Shown here piece by piece: positions 43,178 through 55,133 of a DNA stretch of 64,000 nucleotides. The notes beneath the pieces were generated by a model. That model made no database searches, was not told the DNA's origin, and saw only the letters and a program-made list of their open reading frames with translations. Within the stretch, counting starts at the first letter, position 1, and the number at the start of each line of letters is the position of its first letter. The DNA lies in NCBI GenBank assembly GCA_013397865.1, contig VZTI01004546.1, forward strand, positions 98,542 to 162,541. Reading direction: 5' to 3'. The position numbers and the translations under genes are program-made. The DNA is from Struthidea cinerea (taxonomy: Eukaryota > Chordata > Aves > Passeriformes > Corcoracidae).

Positions 43178-46100
43178 ACATCCCGCTCTGCAGTCAAAGC
43201 CCAGCGATGTGCACTGGGCTGCTGCTACTCTCTTGTGCATCCCAGGTATCCAGGAACACCTCCTCCTGCACATCCCTCTCCTTCCCAGGGCCCTGCCCAC
43301 ACCACCCTGAGGCACACCAGGATTTGCCTCCTCTTCTGGGCAGGGCTTGTGGATCTTCAGCTTGCCCAGGAAATAGAAATGGGCTGAATACCCCATCCTG
43401 CTCCAGGGTGATCTTCTTTTCCCTGGATATGGGGCAGGAAGAGAGCTACAGGTAGAGCTGCAGTGGTTTCTGATTTTAACTCAGTCTAGTGAAGAGAGTG
43501 TTCCATTCTGGGTGTCTTCCATCATTTCCGTGATGCCTTTAGATCACATCAATACATTCCAGCAGGAAAGGACAGGGTGCTGGCTGCTCCTGCAGTTGCA
43601 GACTAATGACAGTGCAGCCCATGGCAGCCAGACTTGAACGGCCAGAGCCTGCCTGGATAGAACGTGACCACAGTCAGGGCTAAACCAACAAAAATCTCAG
43701 CACACAGCACAAAAAAGTACTGGTTTTCCTCATTCTTGCTAGCTCAGCTTTATGCAACAGTTTTCTTTACCTGCCGTACCCTTCCCAGGCTACAAGAAAA
43801 AAACCAGAACATCCCTGCTTCTCTTCCCCTTGCACCTCTCCAAAAGACTAATGACAGTTCTGATGTCAGGAACTTTGTCCCTCTCCCCAGCCTCTGCAGA
43901 GCTGACAGTGCATTTTGCAACAGCCAAAGGTCAGGGCTTTGCAGTGGGAGCCCCTGGAAAAGTCCACAGCCCTGGGCTGGGTGTCAGACCTGTCAGCTGG
44001 AGGAGAAGGGTTAGACCAGATCTGATGATCCCAAGTGAACTGCACCCAGTGCCCCGAAGGAAGATCAAACCCAAACCAAAATACATGATGGTCCCTGCCA
44101 AGACAAACTGGAACTCCTTGACAACACCAAACCCCACCTGTTCCTGTAGCAATACAGGACCTCAGATCCAAAAGGAGATTCTGTTGCCTTCCTGGCCGCT
44201 GGTGAGGCATTGAGCTACCAGTGGGGAATGGGGCAGGAGCAAACAGACAAGGAAAAACCCATGGCCAGATCACAGGTCGGGATAAAAAGTTTAGAAAATA
44301 CAGGCTAGTAGTTCAGGAATCCTCTGATTCCAGGGATCACTGAAAGTGGGGAAGAATATCCTGGGGTAGTGGTGATGTTACACAACCTCTTCAACACTTG
44401 CCAAGGTATTTGCTGTGGGCCACCACGAGTGACCTCAGTGGTGAAAGGCTGAGCCAGGGTGACTCTTCTTGTGCAATGTGTTCTGTCCTCGGTGATTTCC
44501 TCATGTGTACAGTCACCTCAGGATTAAAACACAGGTATCTAAACCCAACCTCTCGCCCTCTGCCACAGCACCAAAGGGGCCAGGAGACATCACCAATGCA
44601 AAGGGGAGCCCGAAACAGCACAACAGCACCAACACTCAGCCCAGCACTATCTGCTCCCATGGCAGCATGTGCCAGGTGTCTCTGGGATCTGTCCCCAGGA
44701 TCAGCATGGACCTGGGCCCTTGTTTGCCACAGCCCCATGTTATGCACAGGTCAGGGGATCAGTCCCTCTTTGGGGGGCACCTCCCCACCTGTCCCTCAGG
44801 AGAGCCCTGAGCTGCCAAATCAATCCCATCCCCCTGGGCTGGGAAGGGAGGGAAGGGGCTGTGTTTGTGAATGTTCAACCATGTCACACCATCCCTCCCT
44901 CTGACACTCAGCCCTGGCTCCGACCCCAGCCATGGGAGTTTCTGGTGCCATTTCATCTGACCTGACCAAGAGAAAACCTGGGTGCTCATTTTGGGAAAAG
45001 GGATGAGGAAAGAATGGAAGCAAAGGATGGAGTACCTGTCTGTACCTGTGTCTGTAGCTAAGGAAGAGTTTTGATGGCGAACGACCCAGGGAGCCATGAA
45101 CATGTGGCTGTGAAGGTTGCAGCTGGCACAGCCCTGTCCTGCTGCCACGGGACAGAGGATCCGTCCCTGCTCACCTGGGTTATGCAGTTCTGCTTATGAG
45201 AAAGTGAAATCCATGTTGAGGAACTAGCTGCTGAAGGAGTGTGCTCCTTCCTGCTGTTGGAGCATGACTCATCCCTTCACCAGCTCCCAGCTGATGTCCA
45301 GGACCAGCTGCAGGTCCTGCCATCTAGAGTTTAAAATAATTAATGAAATCAAATACATTGGAGACAGAAAGAGTCTTTCAGAGCCACAGAATAAAACCTG
45401 TCACTGAGGAGCAGGGACCCCACACTGCTGAGGTACCCCCCGATCCAGCCTGGGATGGGCTGGTGTAAGGCTGGTGGTCATGGGGTATGGCTTAAACCAG
45501 AGCAGGAAAACTCACAAACTCACTGCCAGCCCCCCTCCCCATCTGCCATGTTCCTGTGTAGGAATTGTCCAGACAGGCATCTGGGCTGGGTTTTCTGGCC
45601 TCCATAAAGGAGGCATTTGGAAGGCAGTGTCTCTCCCTGCTGATAGAGTCAGAGGGGCCCTACGCTTCTGGAAGGAACCAGATGTAAAAGCAGGGTGAGT
45701 ACACAGGACTGAGGAAGGATGTGTGCAACAGGATGGATTTGCACTTGGAGAGGAGGAGATGAACCTGAGCACTGAAACAATGGACTCGTGGTGAAGCGTT
45801 GTCCCATGAGTGGTGCAATTTGATGGTTTCACTCTCACCATACACATGCCCTCAGCAATCCTCACAGCCAGATGAGTGTCCTGTGGGCTGGGGATGAGGA
45901 GGAGCCTCAGTCAGTGCCTGGCTAAAATCCAAGCAGCAAGCTGCCCTTGTCCATCTAAGAGCTGGGAAATGTGCGTGGAAATCCCAGGTCATCCCAGGTA
46001 GTTACAGCAGGCTGGCACGGGGTTAAGGCTGTCACATTTTTGGGAATTCACTAATAGAAGTGAATGTGCACACATTATTTGTCCAATTCTTCTGAGAGAG

Positions 46101-46612
46101 AACAGAAAGCAAGAGCTACAGAGTTGTACATTCAAAGAAGTTTCATCCAAGCTGCTGGAGAAGCCCCAGGCCCACAGTGCAGCCACAGAGACTGTATCAC
46201 AGATACACGGCTAGTCCAGCATTTTTGGAAGGTATCATATTCACTGAACACGTGGGTTGCAGCCCAAGTCTGTGCCTGGGGCCATGATAGCATTACCAGG
46301 AACAGGGAAATCCTGGGGAAACAAAAAAACTGCTGCTGCTCGCAGAACTGGTCTCCAGCAGGAAAAAAGAATGTGTTCAAGAAACCCCTGACAGCCCCTT
46401 GGGCTTGACATGACTGTTTAGTCAGACTAAATCAAAAGCATTTCAGGCCCCAAGAAATGGGGTTTGGGTGTGCAGCAGCACCAGCTTCTGTAGGACTGGG
46501 GGACTTCTTGCTAGTGCAGCAGCTCTTGGAGGGCACACAGAGGGAAACTGAGGCACACTCAGCTCCAAGTGCCAAATGTGTATCAAGGTATCGCTGCCTT
46601 GATGTCCCTTTC
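43178..46612. other. Intergenic, nothing recognised
   Basis: No coding exon, RNA gene or clear repeat. Open frames such as 43752-44213 and 44398-44904 have no domain or splice support. Confidence 0.45.
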
Positions 46613-46845
46613 ACAGAATCACAGAATTGTTGACGTTGGAAAAGACCTCGAAGATCATCGAGTCCAACCTGTGACCGACCCCCACCTTGTCAACCAGCTC
46701 AGAGCACTGAGTGACACGTCCAGGCATTCCTTGGACACCTCCAGGGATGGGGACTCCAAACCTCCCTGGGCAGCCCCTTCCAATGCCTGACCACCCTTTC
46801 CATGAAGAAATTCCTCCTGATGTCCAGCCTGAACCTGCCCTTGAT
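46613..46845 (-). mobile_element. CR1 LINE, 5'-truncated
   Basis: Minus-strand CR1: on the + strand CACAGAATCACAGAATTGTT, CGAAGATCATCGAGTCCAAC, GACACCTCCAGGGATGGGGA, TTCCAATGCCTGACCACCCT and GAAGAAATTCCTCCTGATGT. Confidence 0.92.
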
Positions 46846-47847
46846 GCCACACGGGACACCCAATACAGCCTGGGGAGTGGGGCTGAGGCAGTGCCAGCAC
46901 AGGTTGCAGTGCCCAAGTCAGAGCAGGTGATGAATACAGGAATTAAGCATGTCAAAACCTCCGCTGAAGCTGGACCAGGGCACCCTTTAACATCGCAGCC
47001 CAGCCTAATCTCTGATTTTATTTGTCAGCTAAGCTGAAAAGAATGCTCCCTGCACTCAGAGTGATACCATCTGAATTTTCTGCTTTGGCAAGGGGTCTGA
47101 CCCATCTCATGTCGTGGTGCTGCAACATTTCTAGAGGAGAATAAAACCCCCCAGAGTGTGTGACTCTGTACCACTGGCAATCCAGGCTCTGCCCCACTGC
47201 TCAACTGCACTGGCAGAGTTGAAGGACAGCTGGAGCAGTGTGAGTGTTATTTCAGGTCAGAGCATTTGAAAAGCATAAATCAAATCTTTGAAGTCTTATA
47301 AGTAGTTTAAAAATAATGATTTTAATTTTTTAAATCAGCGTGGGCACTTATTTTCCATACATTGTACAGTTTAGGTTAAACTTTGCTCATAAACGGAAGA
47401 TTTCCTTAGTAATTTGGAACAACAGAACCAAATGTATTGCTCTGAATGAACAGATGAAATTCTCACAGATGTACCTGGTGTCTAAAATGGGAGGCTTTGA
47501 AAAGGAAAAAAAAGAGAACACTGAAATATTTGTAATACAATAGCAACATGTGGAAGAATTAAATCCAATTTGACCTATTTTCTCTTTTAACCTACAGGAA
47601 AAGTATTCCCAAATCTGGGTTTGCAAAGGTCCCATTAGCCATGTGGTGCTGGTATTTTGTTTCCAACTGAGAAAAGCACAACAGATGATAGAAAGAAAAA
47701 CATAGAGAACATTCAACTGGGGTTTTTTTTGAATAAAAATGAACGAAAGAAACTAAAATTATGTAACAATTTTTCATCTTCCAATAGCTCATGATCACTG
47801 CAGGTGGGATCCCTCCTATCTGAGCACAAACATCTACAGCTGCAGAG
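46846..47847. other. Intergenic, nothing recognised
   Basis: AT-rich unique sequence, with no gene or repeat recognised. Confidence 0.5.
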
Positions 47848-48141
47848 GTTTTCAGGGGCAGAGAGTGACAGGACTAGGCAGGGGATGATTTTAAACTAAA
47901 AGAGGAGAGATTTACACTAGATGTTGGGAAGAAATTCTGCCCTGTGAGGGCAGTGAGGCCCTGGCACAGGTTGCCCAGAGAAGCTGTGACTGCCCCATCC
48001 CTGGAAGTGTCCAAGGCCAGGCTGGATGGGGCTTGGAGCAGCCTGGGACAGTGGAAGGTGTCCCTGCCCATGACAGGGGGCGGGATGAGATGAGTTTTAA
48101 GGTCCCTTCCAACCCAAACCATTCCATGGTTCTATTATTTC
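47848..48141 (+). mobile_element. CR1 LINE, 5'-truncated
   Basis: Plus-strand CR1 with GAGAGTGACAGGACTAGGCA, GATGTTGGGAAGAAATTCTG, GCCCTGGCACAGGTTGCCCA, CCAAGGCCAGGCTGGATGGG and TTTTAAGGTCCCTTCCAACC, ending CCATTCCATGGTTCTATT. Confidence 0.93.
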
Positions 48142-49620
48142 AGTTCTTCCTGTCTCAGACAACCAGGACTACCCTGGTCTTCTTTACCAAACAGCTTCAT
48201 AAGGAGATGGTCCGAGCTAAAGGCACTTTGCAGCCAAGGTCACGCCTCAGTGAAGTTAGGCCAAACAATTAGGATAAAACAAATGAGAGAAAAGAACAGA
48301 GAGAGAAGCTCTTTCAAGTCTCTTGGAGCACGGGTCGGGGGGGTATTAGAAGTTTAATATTGATTGGATCCTTCAAATATATACCAGCTTGAAAGTATTA
48401 AGGAAAGAGTTTGGGCTTGCTGTGGATTAAAACATGAAAGAGAAGACTTATCTTTAAAAAAAACCATTGCACAGCTGTACGTTTTCCCTTGGTGTACAAC
48501 ACCCAGCTCACAGGTACTCATATGTGTGATCACTCCTCACTTTGGTGTGAGGATGGCCAAATTCCCTAAACACGGACAGTTTAGTGCTCTCTTATAGCCC
48601 ACCCGTTTTTCAGTCACACATCGCACTTGGCATTGTTCTTTGGAAAAATAATTATATCAATGTTGTCTGTGGGTTTTTCCCCTTCTTCCGTCTCTGCCTT
48701 CCTCTCTTGATCCTCTGATCCTTGCTTTCCAGAGTGCTTTTGCCCTTCTTTTCTTTCAGGGTACACCCACACCAAGAGGAAAAATTACCTACTTTGTTAT
48801 TGTTTAAAATTGTTTCACATCCCTCTCCTGCTGCAACAACTCAGCTCAGCACAGGAAGAAAGAATTTCCTGAAACCGATGCTGGTGCTGAGCCCCTGAAG
48901 GATGGATGGAACTCCAGGTATCAAACATCAGACCCACACGCAGCAGCTGCTTTTACCCAGGGAGTGAGTTTGGCAATCTCGGGAATATTTCTGTTAATAT
49001 AACCCTTAGGACACACCACAGGGTTTTTATCCTTCCCACCTAATGCCCAACTTAAACTATGGCATTTAAACACCAAATCTAGTGATTTCAGTAGAATCTA
49101 CATGGCTCTCCAGATCTGGCCCTTTAGCTTTGAGTCCTTTCCATTGTGTGACTCTTCATCCCAGTGGCACTTGGCACGGGCACTGCTGTCCCTGGTGGCT
49201 GCAGTGGAGCTGCCTCCAGCCTCCTGGGAGAGGGGTCTGTCCATATCCCACTCTTTCAGCCCAGAGACAGCACCCAGAGCCTGCCTGGAGGAGCGGGGCC
49301 TCTGGGTGCCCACCAGGCAGGCAGACCCGGGGCTCTCAGGGTGTCTCCTGGCAGCTCCCGGGGTGCCCATGCTTTGGTCCCAGCTTTGCCCGGGTGTTTC
49401 ACTGGTGGCTTTCCCCGGGCTCAGTGCGCATGGCCGGGCCAGGGAGAGCTCACCCAGGACACCCGTGGGTGGGAGGCCACGAGCGGCCCCCCGGCCCTCA
49501 GGGCTCCTTCCCAGGGTAGCAGCCGCTGGCTCTGGGCTCCCCGGGCTGAGCTCGGAGCCCTTAGCCAACACCCGGGGGGTGGACAGCGCTGAGCCCTCTC
49601 CCCTTCAGCCTCTGGCTCTG
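48142..49620. other. Intergenic region upstream of alpha-tubulin, no gene recognised
   Basis: AT-rich to about 49100, then increasingly GC-rich. The long open frames that begin near 49100 run into the 21-bp minisatellite, whose unit lacks stops, and show no family resemblance. Confidence 0.5.
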
Positions 49621-49983
49621 GACACAGCGATCCCAGCCCGAGACAGAGAGATCCCGGCCCGGGACAGAGCGATCCCGGCCCGGGACAGAGCGACCCCGGC
49701 CCGGGACAGAGAGATCCCGGCCCGGGACACAGCGACCCCGGCCCGGGACAGAGAGACCCCGGCCCGGGACAGAGAGACCCCGGCCCGGGACAGAGAGATC
49801 CCAGCCGCNCGGCCCGGGACAGAGAGATCCCGGCCCGGGACACAGCGACCCCGGCCCGGGACAGAGAGCCCCCGGCCCGGGACAGAGAGACCCCAGCCGC
49901 GACACAGCGATCCCAGCCGCGACACAGCGATCCCGGCCCGCGACACAGCGATCCCGGCCCGGGACACAGCGACCCCGGCCTGA
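49621..49983. repeat. 21-bp GC-rich minisatellite upstream of alpha-tubulin
   Basis: Seventeen head-to-tail copies of a 21-bp unit of the form GACAGAGAGATCCCGGCCCGG. Two variants mix: GACAGAGAGA-type and GACACAGCGA-type starts. Two copies near 49881-49920 are 20 bp, and one is disturbed around an N at 49809. Because 21 is divisible by three and the unit has no stop codons, several frames stay open across it. It ends about 85 bp before the first CCAAT box. Confidence 0.95.
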
Positions 49984-50064
49984 AGCGGAGCCTGAGGAGG
50001 GAGGTGCCGGCCTTCGTTGGCGGGAAGATTAAACCCCGCCCTCTCCCCGCCCCTTGTTACGAAT

Positions 50065-50190
50065 CAACCAATAGTTCGTGTAGGACGGTGACAGACATTT
50101 CTGCTATCCAATGGCGCACAGCCGAGCGCACGCCAGGCCAATGAGCACAGCGTAGGGAGCCGAGCGCCTCGCCCCTCACTTTATATAAGG
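50065..50190 (+). promoter_or_regulatory. Alpha-tubulin core promoter: three CCAAT boxes and TATA
   Basis: CCAAT occurs in the sense direction at 50068-50072, 50108-50112 and 50138-50142 (steps of 40 and 30 bp), followed by TATATAAG at 50183-50190. The expected start of transcription is about 50213. NF-Y sites with a TATA box suit strongly expressed genes. The next recognisable coding sequence on this strand is alpha-tubulin exon 2, so I assign the promoter to it. Confidence 0.75.
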
Positions 50191-50254
50191 TGAGCCCGGG
50201 TAGGGCTCCTGGTGTTGCGGTGCTGCCCAGACACGTTGCGCGTCTGTCCCGGCG

Positions 50255-50500
50255 NNNNNNNNNNNNNNNNNNNNNNNNNNNNNNNNNNNNNNNNNNNNNN
50301 NNNNNNNNNNNNNNNNNNNNNNNNNNNNNNNNNNNNNNNNNNNNNNNNNNNNNNNNNNNNNNNNNNNNNNNNNNNNNNNNNNNNNNNNNNNNNNNNNNNN
50401 NNNNNNNNNNNNNNNNNNNNNNNNNNNNNNNNNNNNNNNNNNNNNNNNNNNNNNNNNNNNNNNNNNNNNNNNNNNNNNNNNNNNNNNNNNNNNNNNNNNN
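50255..50500. other. Assembly gap (246 N), probably hides alpha-tubulin exon 1
   Basis: The gap starts about 40 nt after the predicted transcription start. Vertebrate alpha-tubulin genes have a first exon that ends right after the ATG, and no convincing ATG-donor junction is visible outside the gap, so the start codon is most likely inside it. Confidence 0.8.
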
Positions 50501-50930
50501 GGTGGGCGGTGGGTCTCCTGCCCCGAGCCGTGTCTCGTCCCGCGCTCTGTCGCTCCCGCCGTCTCATCCCAAAATGGTGGCGGCCTCGTCGAGAACATGG
50601 CGGCCCACGGGACCCTCAGCCCCGGCCGGCTCTGGGGCTGCAGCTCCGCCCCGGGCACCGTCAGCCCCCGGGGCCGCCTGTCCCTGCGGGCCCCGGGGCG
50701 TCCTGCCCGCCCAGCGCGGGAGAGCGGCCGGGTTCCCGCTGCGAATAAACACGGGGCACCTCCGCGCGGGGTGCGCGACCCGCGGGGGCGGGGGGAGGAG
50801 CCCGTCCCACCGCTCTGGGTGTTGCCGAGGTGCCGCTCGCTGCCGCTCCCCCGGCCCTGCCCCGGGGCCGGCCGCGGTGTGAGGGGGTGGGAGCGCCGGG
50901 GTTGGGCTGATGGGGAGAGTTCCTGAAGGA
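50501..50930. promoter_or_regulatory. CpG-island remainder with YY1-like sites in tubulin intron 1
   Basis: Highly GC-rich sequence after the gap. AACATGGCGGCC (50594-50605) and the nearby AAAATGGTGGCGG (from 50571) match YY1-type sites in sense orientation. The 50190-50882 open frame crosses the gap and is not real. Confidence 0.5.
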
Positions 50931-52087
50931 CTTAGTGATACTAGCTGGCGAGAATGACCTGGTAGATTGAGTCACCTTGAAAGGCGTGACAGGGGCTGGG
51001 ATGTCCCACAGGACAGGGTTCAGGTGCTGAGCTGCGCGGCAAAACTGGAGTCTAGGATGGATGTGCGGCTCTTCCCCATGAAGGTGTTGGCTTCCTACAT
51101 CTCTGTAAGGAGATTGTCAGAAGGTTACATGGATTTACAAATGTAACAAGACTGCTACTGTAGGCTTGTGAATGTGTGGGAAACACTTGTTGAGCTGAAA
51201 ATGATTGTAAGTCAGAGTATTGGTGGGATGTGTTGATGTGCTCTTGCCCTTCCCTTGGGGGCTGTTTATTGTCACAGTTTTCAAATAAATCAAGAGTATG
51301 AATACAGCCCCTGGTCTCTGTGAAGGATGCAGGTTCCCTGAAGTCCCACCCCAGGGAAACAACGTTTGTCCATATGGTGTACTGATGAGTTTGGTCTGAG
51401 CTGGCACAGCCGTTCTCAGGAAGCTTGGCTGTCCATCGGCCCCACGCAGGTGCAGCTGGACTTTGAGCACCGTGCTGGGGAGTGCAGAGGACCTAGAGCC
51501 TGATCCAGCAGTGCCATGGAGGAGCTGGGGGGCTTCAGCCCAGCAGTGAGTCTGCAGCTGCTGGAATGGCAGTGACAGGACAGGCCAGTGCCCTTCAGCT
51601 GGAGCATATCCTGTAGGGAAAGGACACAGAGTCTGGGCTGGAGAAATTCTGCCTGGAAATTTCATTGCTTGCAAATAATGTGTGTAAGTGTGGGGAAAAC
51701 ATTTAGTGTTAGTTAAGTAAATAACAGGATTTTGTCGTGGGTTGAATACAGCATTTACCAGCACTGTTTGTATACATTTAATCCTTTTTCTGAAGCTCTC
51801 ATCAGTGACGTGTGAGGGCCCCAAGCTATAATGAGTGTGAGAGTTCTCTTGCCTGTCATTCCAACTTGGAGCTGATGCTTTCAGAACAAAATCTGTGCCT
51901 TGTTCTTTAGTATTCTTGGTGCCGTGAAAAGGCCATGCAGCGCAAAATGGGCAGAGAATCTGTTAGTGTCTGACAAAGATTTGTGTTTCATTAAATAGCT
52001 ACATACTACTTAAAAGTCCTTAGTAAAGTTGTAGGAAAGCAGTTGAAAGAATTCTCAAAGCACGACTAACAGTAGCACCAGGCCAGG
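50931..52087. other. Alpha-tubulin intron 1, nothing recognised
   Basis: Unique sequence. The 229-codon minus-strand open frame at 51135-51824 shows no recognisable domain and lies inside the intron. Confidence 0.5.
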
Positions 52088-52225
52088 CTTTGTGACTGAC
52101 CTTTCCAAGTTTTGAAAACCTCCAAGGATGGAGATCCCCTCCCATCTCTTGTGACCTGTTCCAGGGCCACACTGTTCCACTGGGGAGGTTTTTCCTAACA
52201 CAAACCTGAGCCTCGCAGCAACCTC
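52088..52225 (-). mobile_element. CR1 LINE fragment, old
   Basis: On the + strand TTTTGAAAACCTCCAAGGAT, ACCTGTTCCAGGGCCACACT and GAGGTTTTTCCTAACACAAA follow CR1 order in minus orientation, well diverged. Confidence 0.65.
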
Positions 52226-52529
52226 TGAGAATCCAGCCTGGATCCACCTGCAGAGCAGAGGGAAGCCTTCTCCTGTGCTGGCAATGTGTCTCCTTTTGTT
52301 CCCTGGCACATGGTTTGCCCTACTGAGGATAAGAGAGCTCTGTGGGGTATTCAGGCTGGTTTCTGTGGGAACCTCCAGGATCTTTGCAGCAGGGCTGCCT
52401 CGCAGTTACTGCTGTTTGTGCTGGTGCAGGGAGTCACTGCCTTGTGTGTTGAACTTTGTATTTTGTCAAAGTAAACATACCATGGTTTAATGTGGCACCT
52501 GTAGCACCTGGTCTGTGGCTGTGTTGCCA

Positions 52530-52990
52530 AGTTGTACATTCAGAGTTGGAAGGGACCCACAAGGGCCACTGAGTCCAGCTCCTGGCCCTGCACAGGATGC
52601 CCCCAAGAATCCCAGTCTTTGCTTGAGAGTGTTGAGTTCTGTCAGCCCTGGAGTTGTGACCACTGCCCTGGGAAGCCTGTTCCATTGTCTGATGACCCTC
52701 TGGGGGAAGGATGTTTTCCTCATATCCAGGCAAACCTCGCCTGGCAAGCTTTCCTCATATCCAGGCAAACCTCGCCTGGCAAGCTTCCCTTGGGTCCTGT
52801 CACTGGTCACCAAAGAGTCCTCTGCCTCCTCTCATGAGAAGCTATAAACCATGCTCAGATCTCCCCTCTTCTGGCTAAACAAGCCAATGGCCTCAGCTGC
52901 TCCTCATTACACCCTTCCTCTTTACACCCTCTGTCTCCGCTGTGTAGTGTAGTCCTTACACACCCTTTCAATAACCTTTCCCAGCTACTT
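52530..52990 (-). mobile_element. CR1 LINE with an internal tandem duplication
   Basis: Minus-strand CR1: on the + strand AGAGTTGGAAGGGACCCACA, TGAGTCCAGCTCCTGGCCCT, GTTCCATTGTCTGATGACCC and CCTCAGCTGCTCCTCATTAC. It is interrupted by a duplicated 35-bp segment (separate entry). Confidence 0.88.
52715..52784. repeat. Perfect 35-bp tandem duplication
   Basis: Copies at 52715-52749 and 52750-52784 are identical, starting TTTCCTCATATCCAGGC. Each contains the inverted pair CCAGGC and GCCTGG around a 7-nt loop. The duplication lies inside a CR1 copy. Confidence 0.95.
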
Positions 52991-53515
52991 AGGAGTTTCT
53001 CTAGCAAGGCTTAGGTCACTAGTAGGACCTCAGGTGAGGGTCCAGGTTGTCTGTGTTGTTCTCCTCTCCCTATAGGAAAATTTCAGGCTGTCCTGCTCTC
53101 TTGAAGGGGATGCTCCCTGAATCATTGCCATGGTCTGGCCTCTGTGGCACTGCAGCTGGTTTTTCTGTCACTTTTTGTGCTGTGCAGGTTGGCTGTGTGT
53201 TCTCTGCCATGGCAGCACTGTGCAAGCTCAGTGCTTTAGCCTGGACAGTGATGGTCTAATGGCTTTGGAGAGGAGAAGTGTGGCAGCAGCTCTGAGTAAG
53301 GCTGCTTGCAGAGAGGCTGTGGACTGGACGTCTGAATATACAGCTTGGATGGATGGGAGCTTAAAAACTGTTCAGCTGTACAGTGCTGTGCTTGAGAACA
53401 GATGAACTTTTTTCTTTACAAATACAGATTTAATTTCATGGGGTTCCCAATCAATTTGAAGGGACTGTACTCCTTCTGCAGTGACTATGGGTATGGACTA
53501 GGCAGTTCCAGGTCA

Positions 53516-54230
53516 TAGAATCACAGAATGGTTTGTGTTGGAAGAGACCTAAAGACCATCTAGTTTCATCTCTTCCACTAGACCAGGTGGCTTCAAGCTC
53601 TGTCCAACCTGGTCTGGGACACTTCCAGGGATGGGGCAGCCACAGCTTCTCTGGGCAACCTGTGCCAGGGCCTCCCCACCCTCACGAGGAAGAATTTCAT
53701 CCTAACATCTAATCTAACCCTATCCTCCATCTTAAGGCTGTTTCCATTTGTCCAGAGTTCCTCTCCAGCTCTCCTGGAGCCCCTTTAGGCACTGGAAGGG
53801 GCTCTGAGGTCTCCCTGGAGCCTCCTCTTCTCCAGGCTGAGCACCCCCAGCTCTCCCAGCCTGGCTCCAGGCCTCGGAGCAGCTCCGTGGCCTCCTCTGG
53901 ACTCACTCCAGCAGCTCCCCGTCCTTCCTGTGCTGGAACCCCAGGGCTGGAGGCAGCTCTGCAGGTGGGGTCTCAGCTGAGCGGGGCACAGGGGCAGAAT
54001 CCCCCCCTGCCCTGCTGCCCACGCTGGGGGCTCAGCCCAGCACACGGGGGAGTTCTGGGCTGCCAGAGCACGTGGCCGGGGCACGTTGAGCTTCTCATCC
54101 ACCAGCACCCCCATGTCCTTCTCACCAGGGCTGCTCCCTGTCCATTCTCTGCCTAGCCTGTACTTGTGCCTGAAAGTACTGCTTATCCTGAAATTCCGGG
54201 GGACCAAATTGTCCCATCCAGTCTGAACGT
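53516..54230 (-). mobile_element. CR1 LINE, the longest copy in the window
   Basis: Minus-strand CR1 of about 0.7 kb: on the + strand ATAGAATCACAGAATGGTTT, GCCACAGCTTCTCTGGGCAA, CCTCTTCTCCAGGCTGAGCA, TGGCCTCCTCTGGACTCACT and CGTTGAGCTTCTCATCCACC. It lies in alpha-tubulin intron 1. The minus-strand frame at 53785-54261 is CR1 sequence, not a host gene. Confidence 0.95.
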
Positions 54231-55133
54231 AGTTTTGGGTAACAGTCACATTAAACTGCACTGTATGTAGGCTCTTCTAGAACATGCTTTACTGACACTC
54301 AAAACTAGATGTGGAATATAAAATGCCACAGATGGACCAGGAGTTTGGAGATGTTTCTGTTATGGTTTGGCTTTTAACATTCAAAGTCCTGTGCTGGAAA
54401 CTGGGTTTATGCTCTGGATGTCAGAAGGAACTTGGGAATCCAAAAGTGGGTAGGAACAGATAATTTTGCTACTATGAACTATTTTCTACGTAGCTTTCAT
54501 GAGGTAGTTTTGTCTGGTATTAAGGAGTTCAGTACTTTGTGTGCAGCAGTGTGGTTTGAAGCCTGATAGGTCTGTATTTATGGAGGGATATGAAGGGGTT
54601 TGTTAGGCAAAGTCTTTCCTACAGAATGGCAAAGTTTCCTCAAGGGATCAGGAGAATATTTTTTTGGTTTTGTGTACATTAAATGAAGTGCTCCTGGATC
54701 TTGGGAGGATTTTGCTGCCTCTGGTGGCTGTGCTCCTGGAGCTGGGGTCTGGGTGATGCCTGTTCTGGACACTTAGGCCAGTGACAGGTGTGATCATCAT
54801 CTTTTCTAAATATTTAGTGTTTGGTATGAAGAGAGGAACTGGCTGAAGAATTTGAAAGAGTTGATCAGTCTCTTCCTGTCTGATTGAAGAACAGTAAAAA
54901 GGAATAAGCTTGTAAAAATGATAATGTCCAAGAGGGTTTTTCTGGGTGGAGCTGATGATGTCTCAAAGGGGCTTTTGTGTTCTGTTGTGTTTTGTGCCAA
55001 ATGCCCCAACACCAAGACAAAAAGGCCAATGTTTCAATGGCTTTGCGGGCTGGCAGCCCCGGCTGGGTGTGCTGAGCGTTTGCTAAACAAGGGCGGTGCT
55101 GTTTGTGCTGAATGATGCGTTTCTGTCCCGCAG
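54231..55133. other. End of alpha-tubulin intron 1, nothing recognised
   Basis: Unique sequence up to the exon 2 acceptor, with no repeat or RNA gene recognised. Confidence 0.5.

Noticed and set aside
49102..49983. 293-codon plus-strand frame upstream of alpha-tubulin
   Set aside because: Its second half is the 21-bp minisatellite, whose stop-free unit keeps frames open on both strands. The first half has no domain, splice support or conserved motif.
33500..50000. Search for KDM5B exons downstream of RABIF
   Set aside because: No ARID, JmjC or PHD-like coding pattern was seen in any frame, so I did not annotate the gene expected from human synteny.
50571..50580. ATG followed by GT after the gap as the tubulin start exon
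   Set aside because: The donor would be GTGGCG, a poor match, and the leader would be about 360 nt. The sequence fits a YY1 site better, so the ATG is more likely inside the gap.
51135..51824. 229-codon minus-strand frame in tubulin intron 1
   Set aside because: No recognisable domain, no homologous feel, and it lies in ordinary intron sequence. Treated as chance.
53785..54261. 158-codon minus-strand frame in tubulin intron 1
   Set aside because: It lies within the CR1 copy at 53516-54230 and reflects that element, not a host gene.
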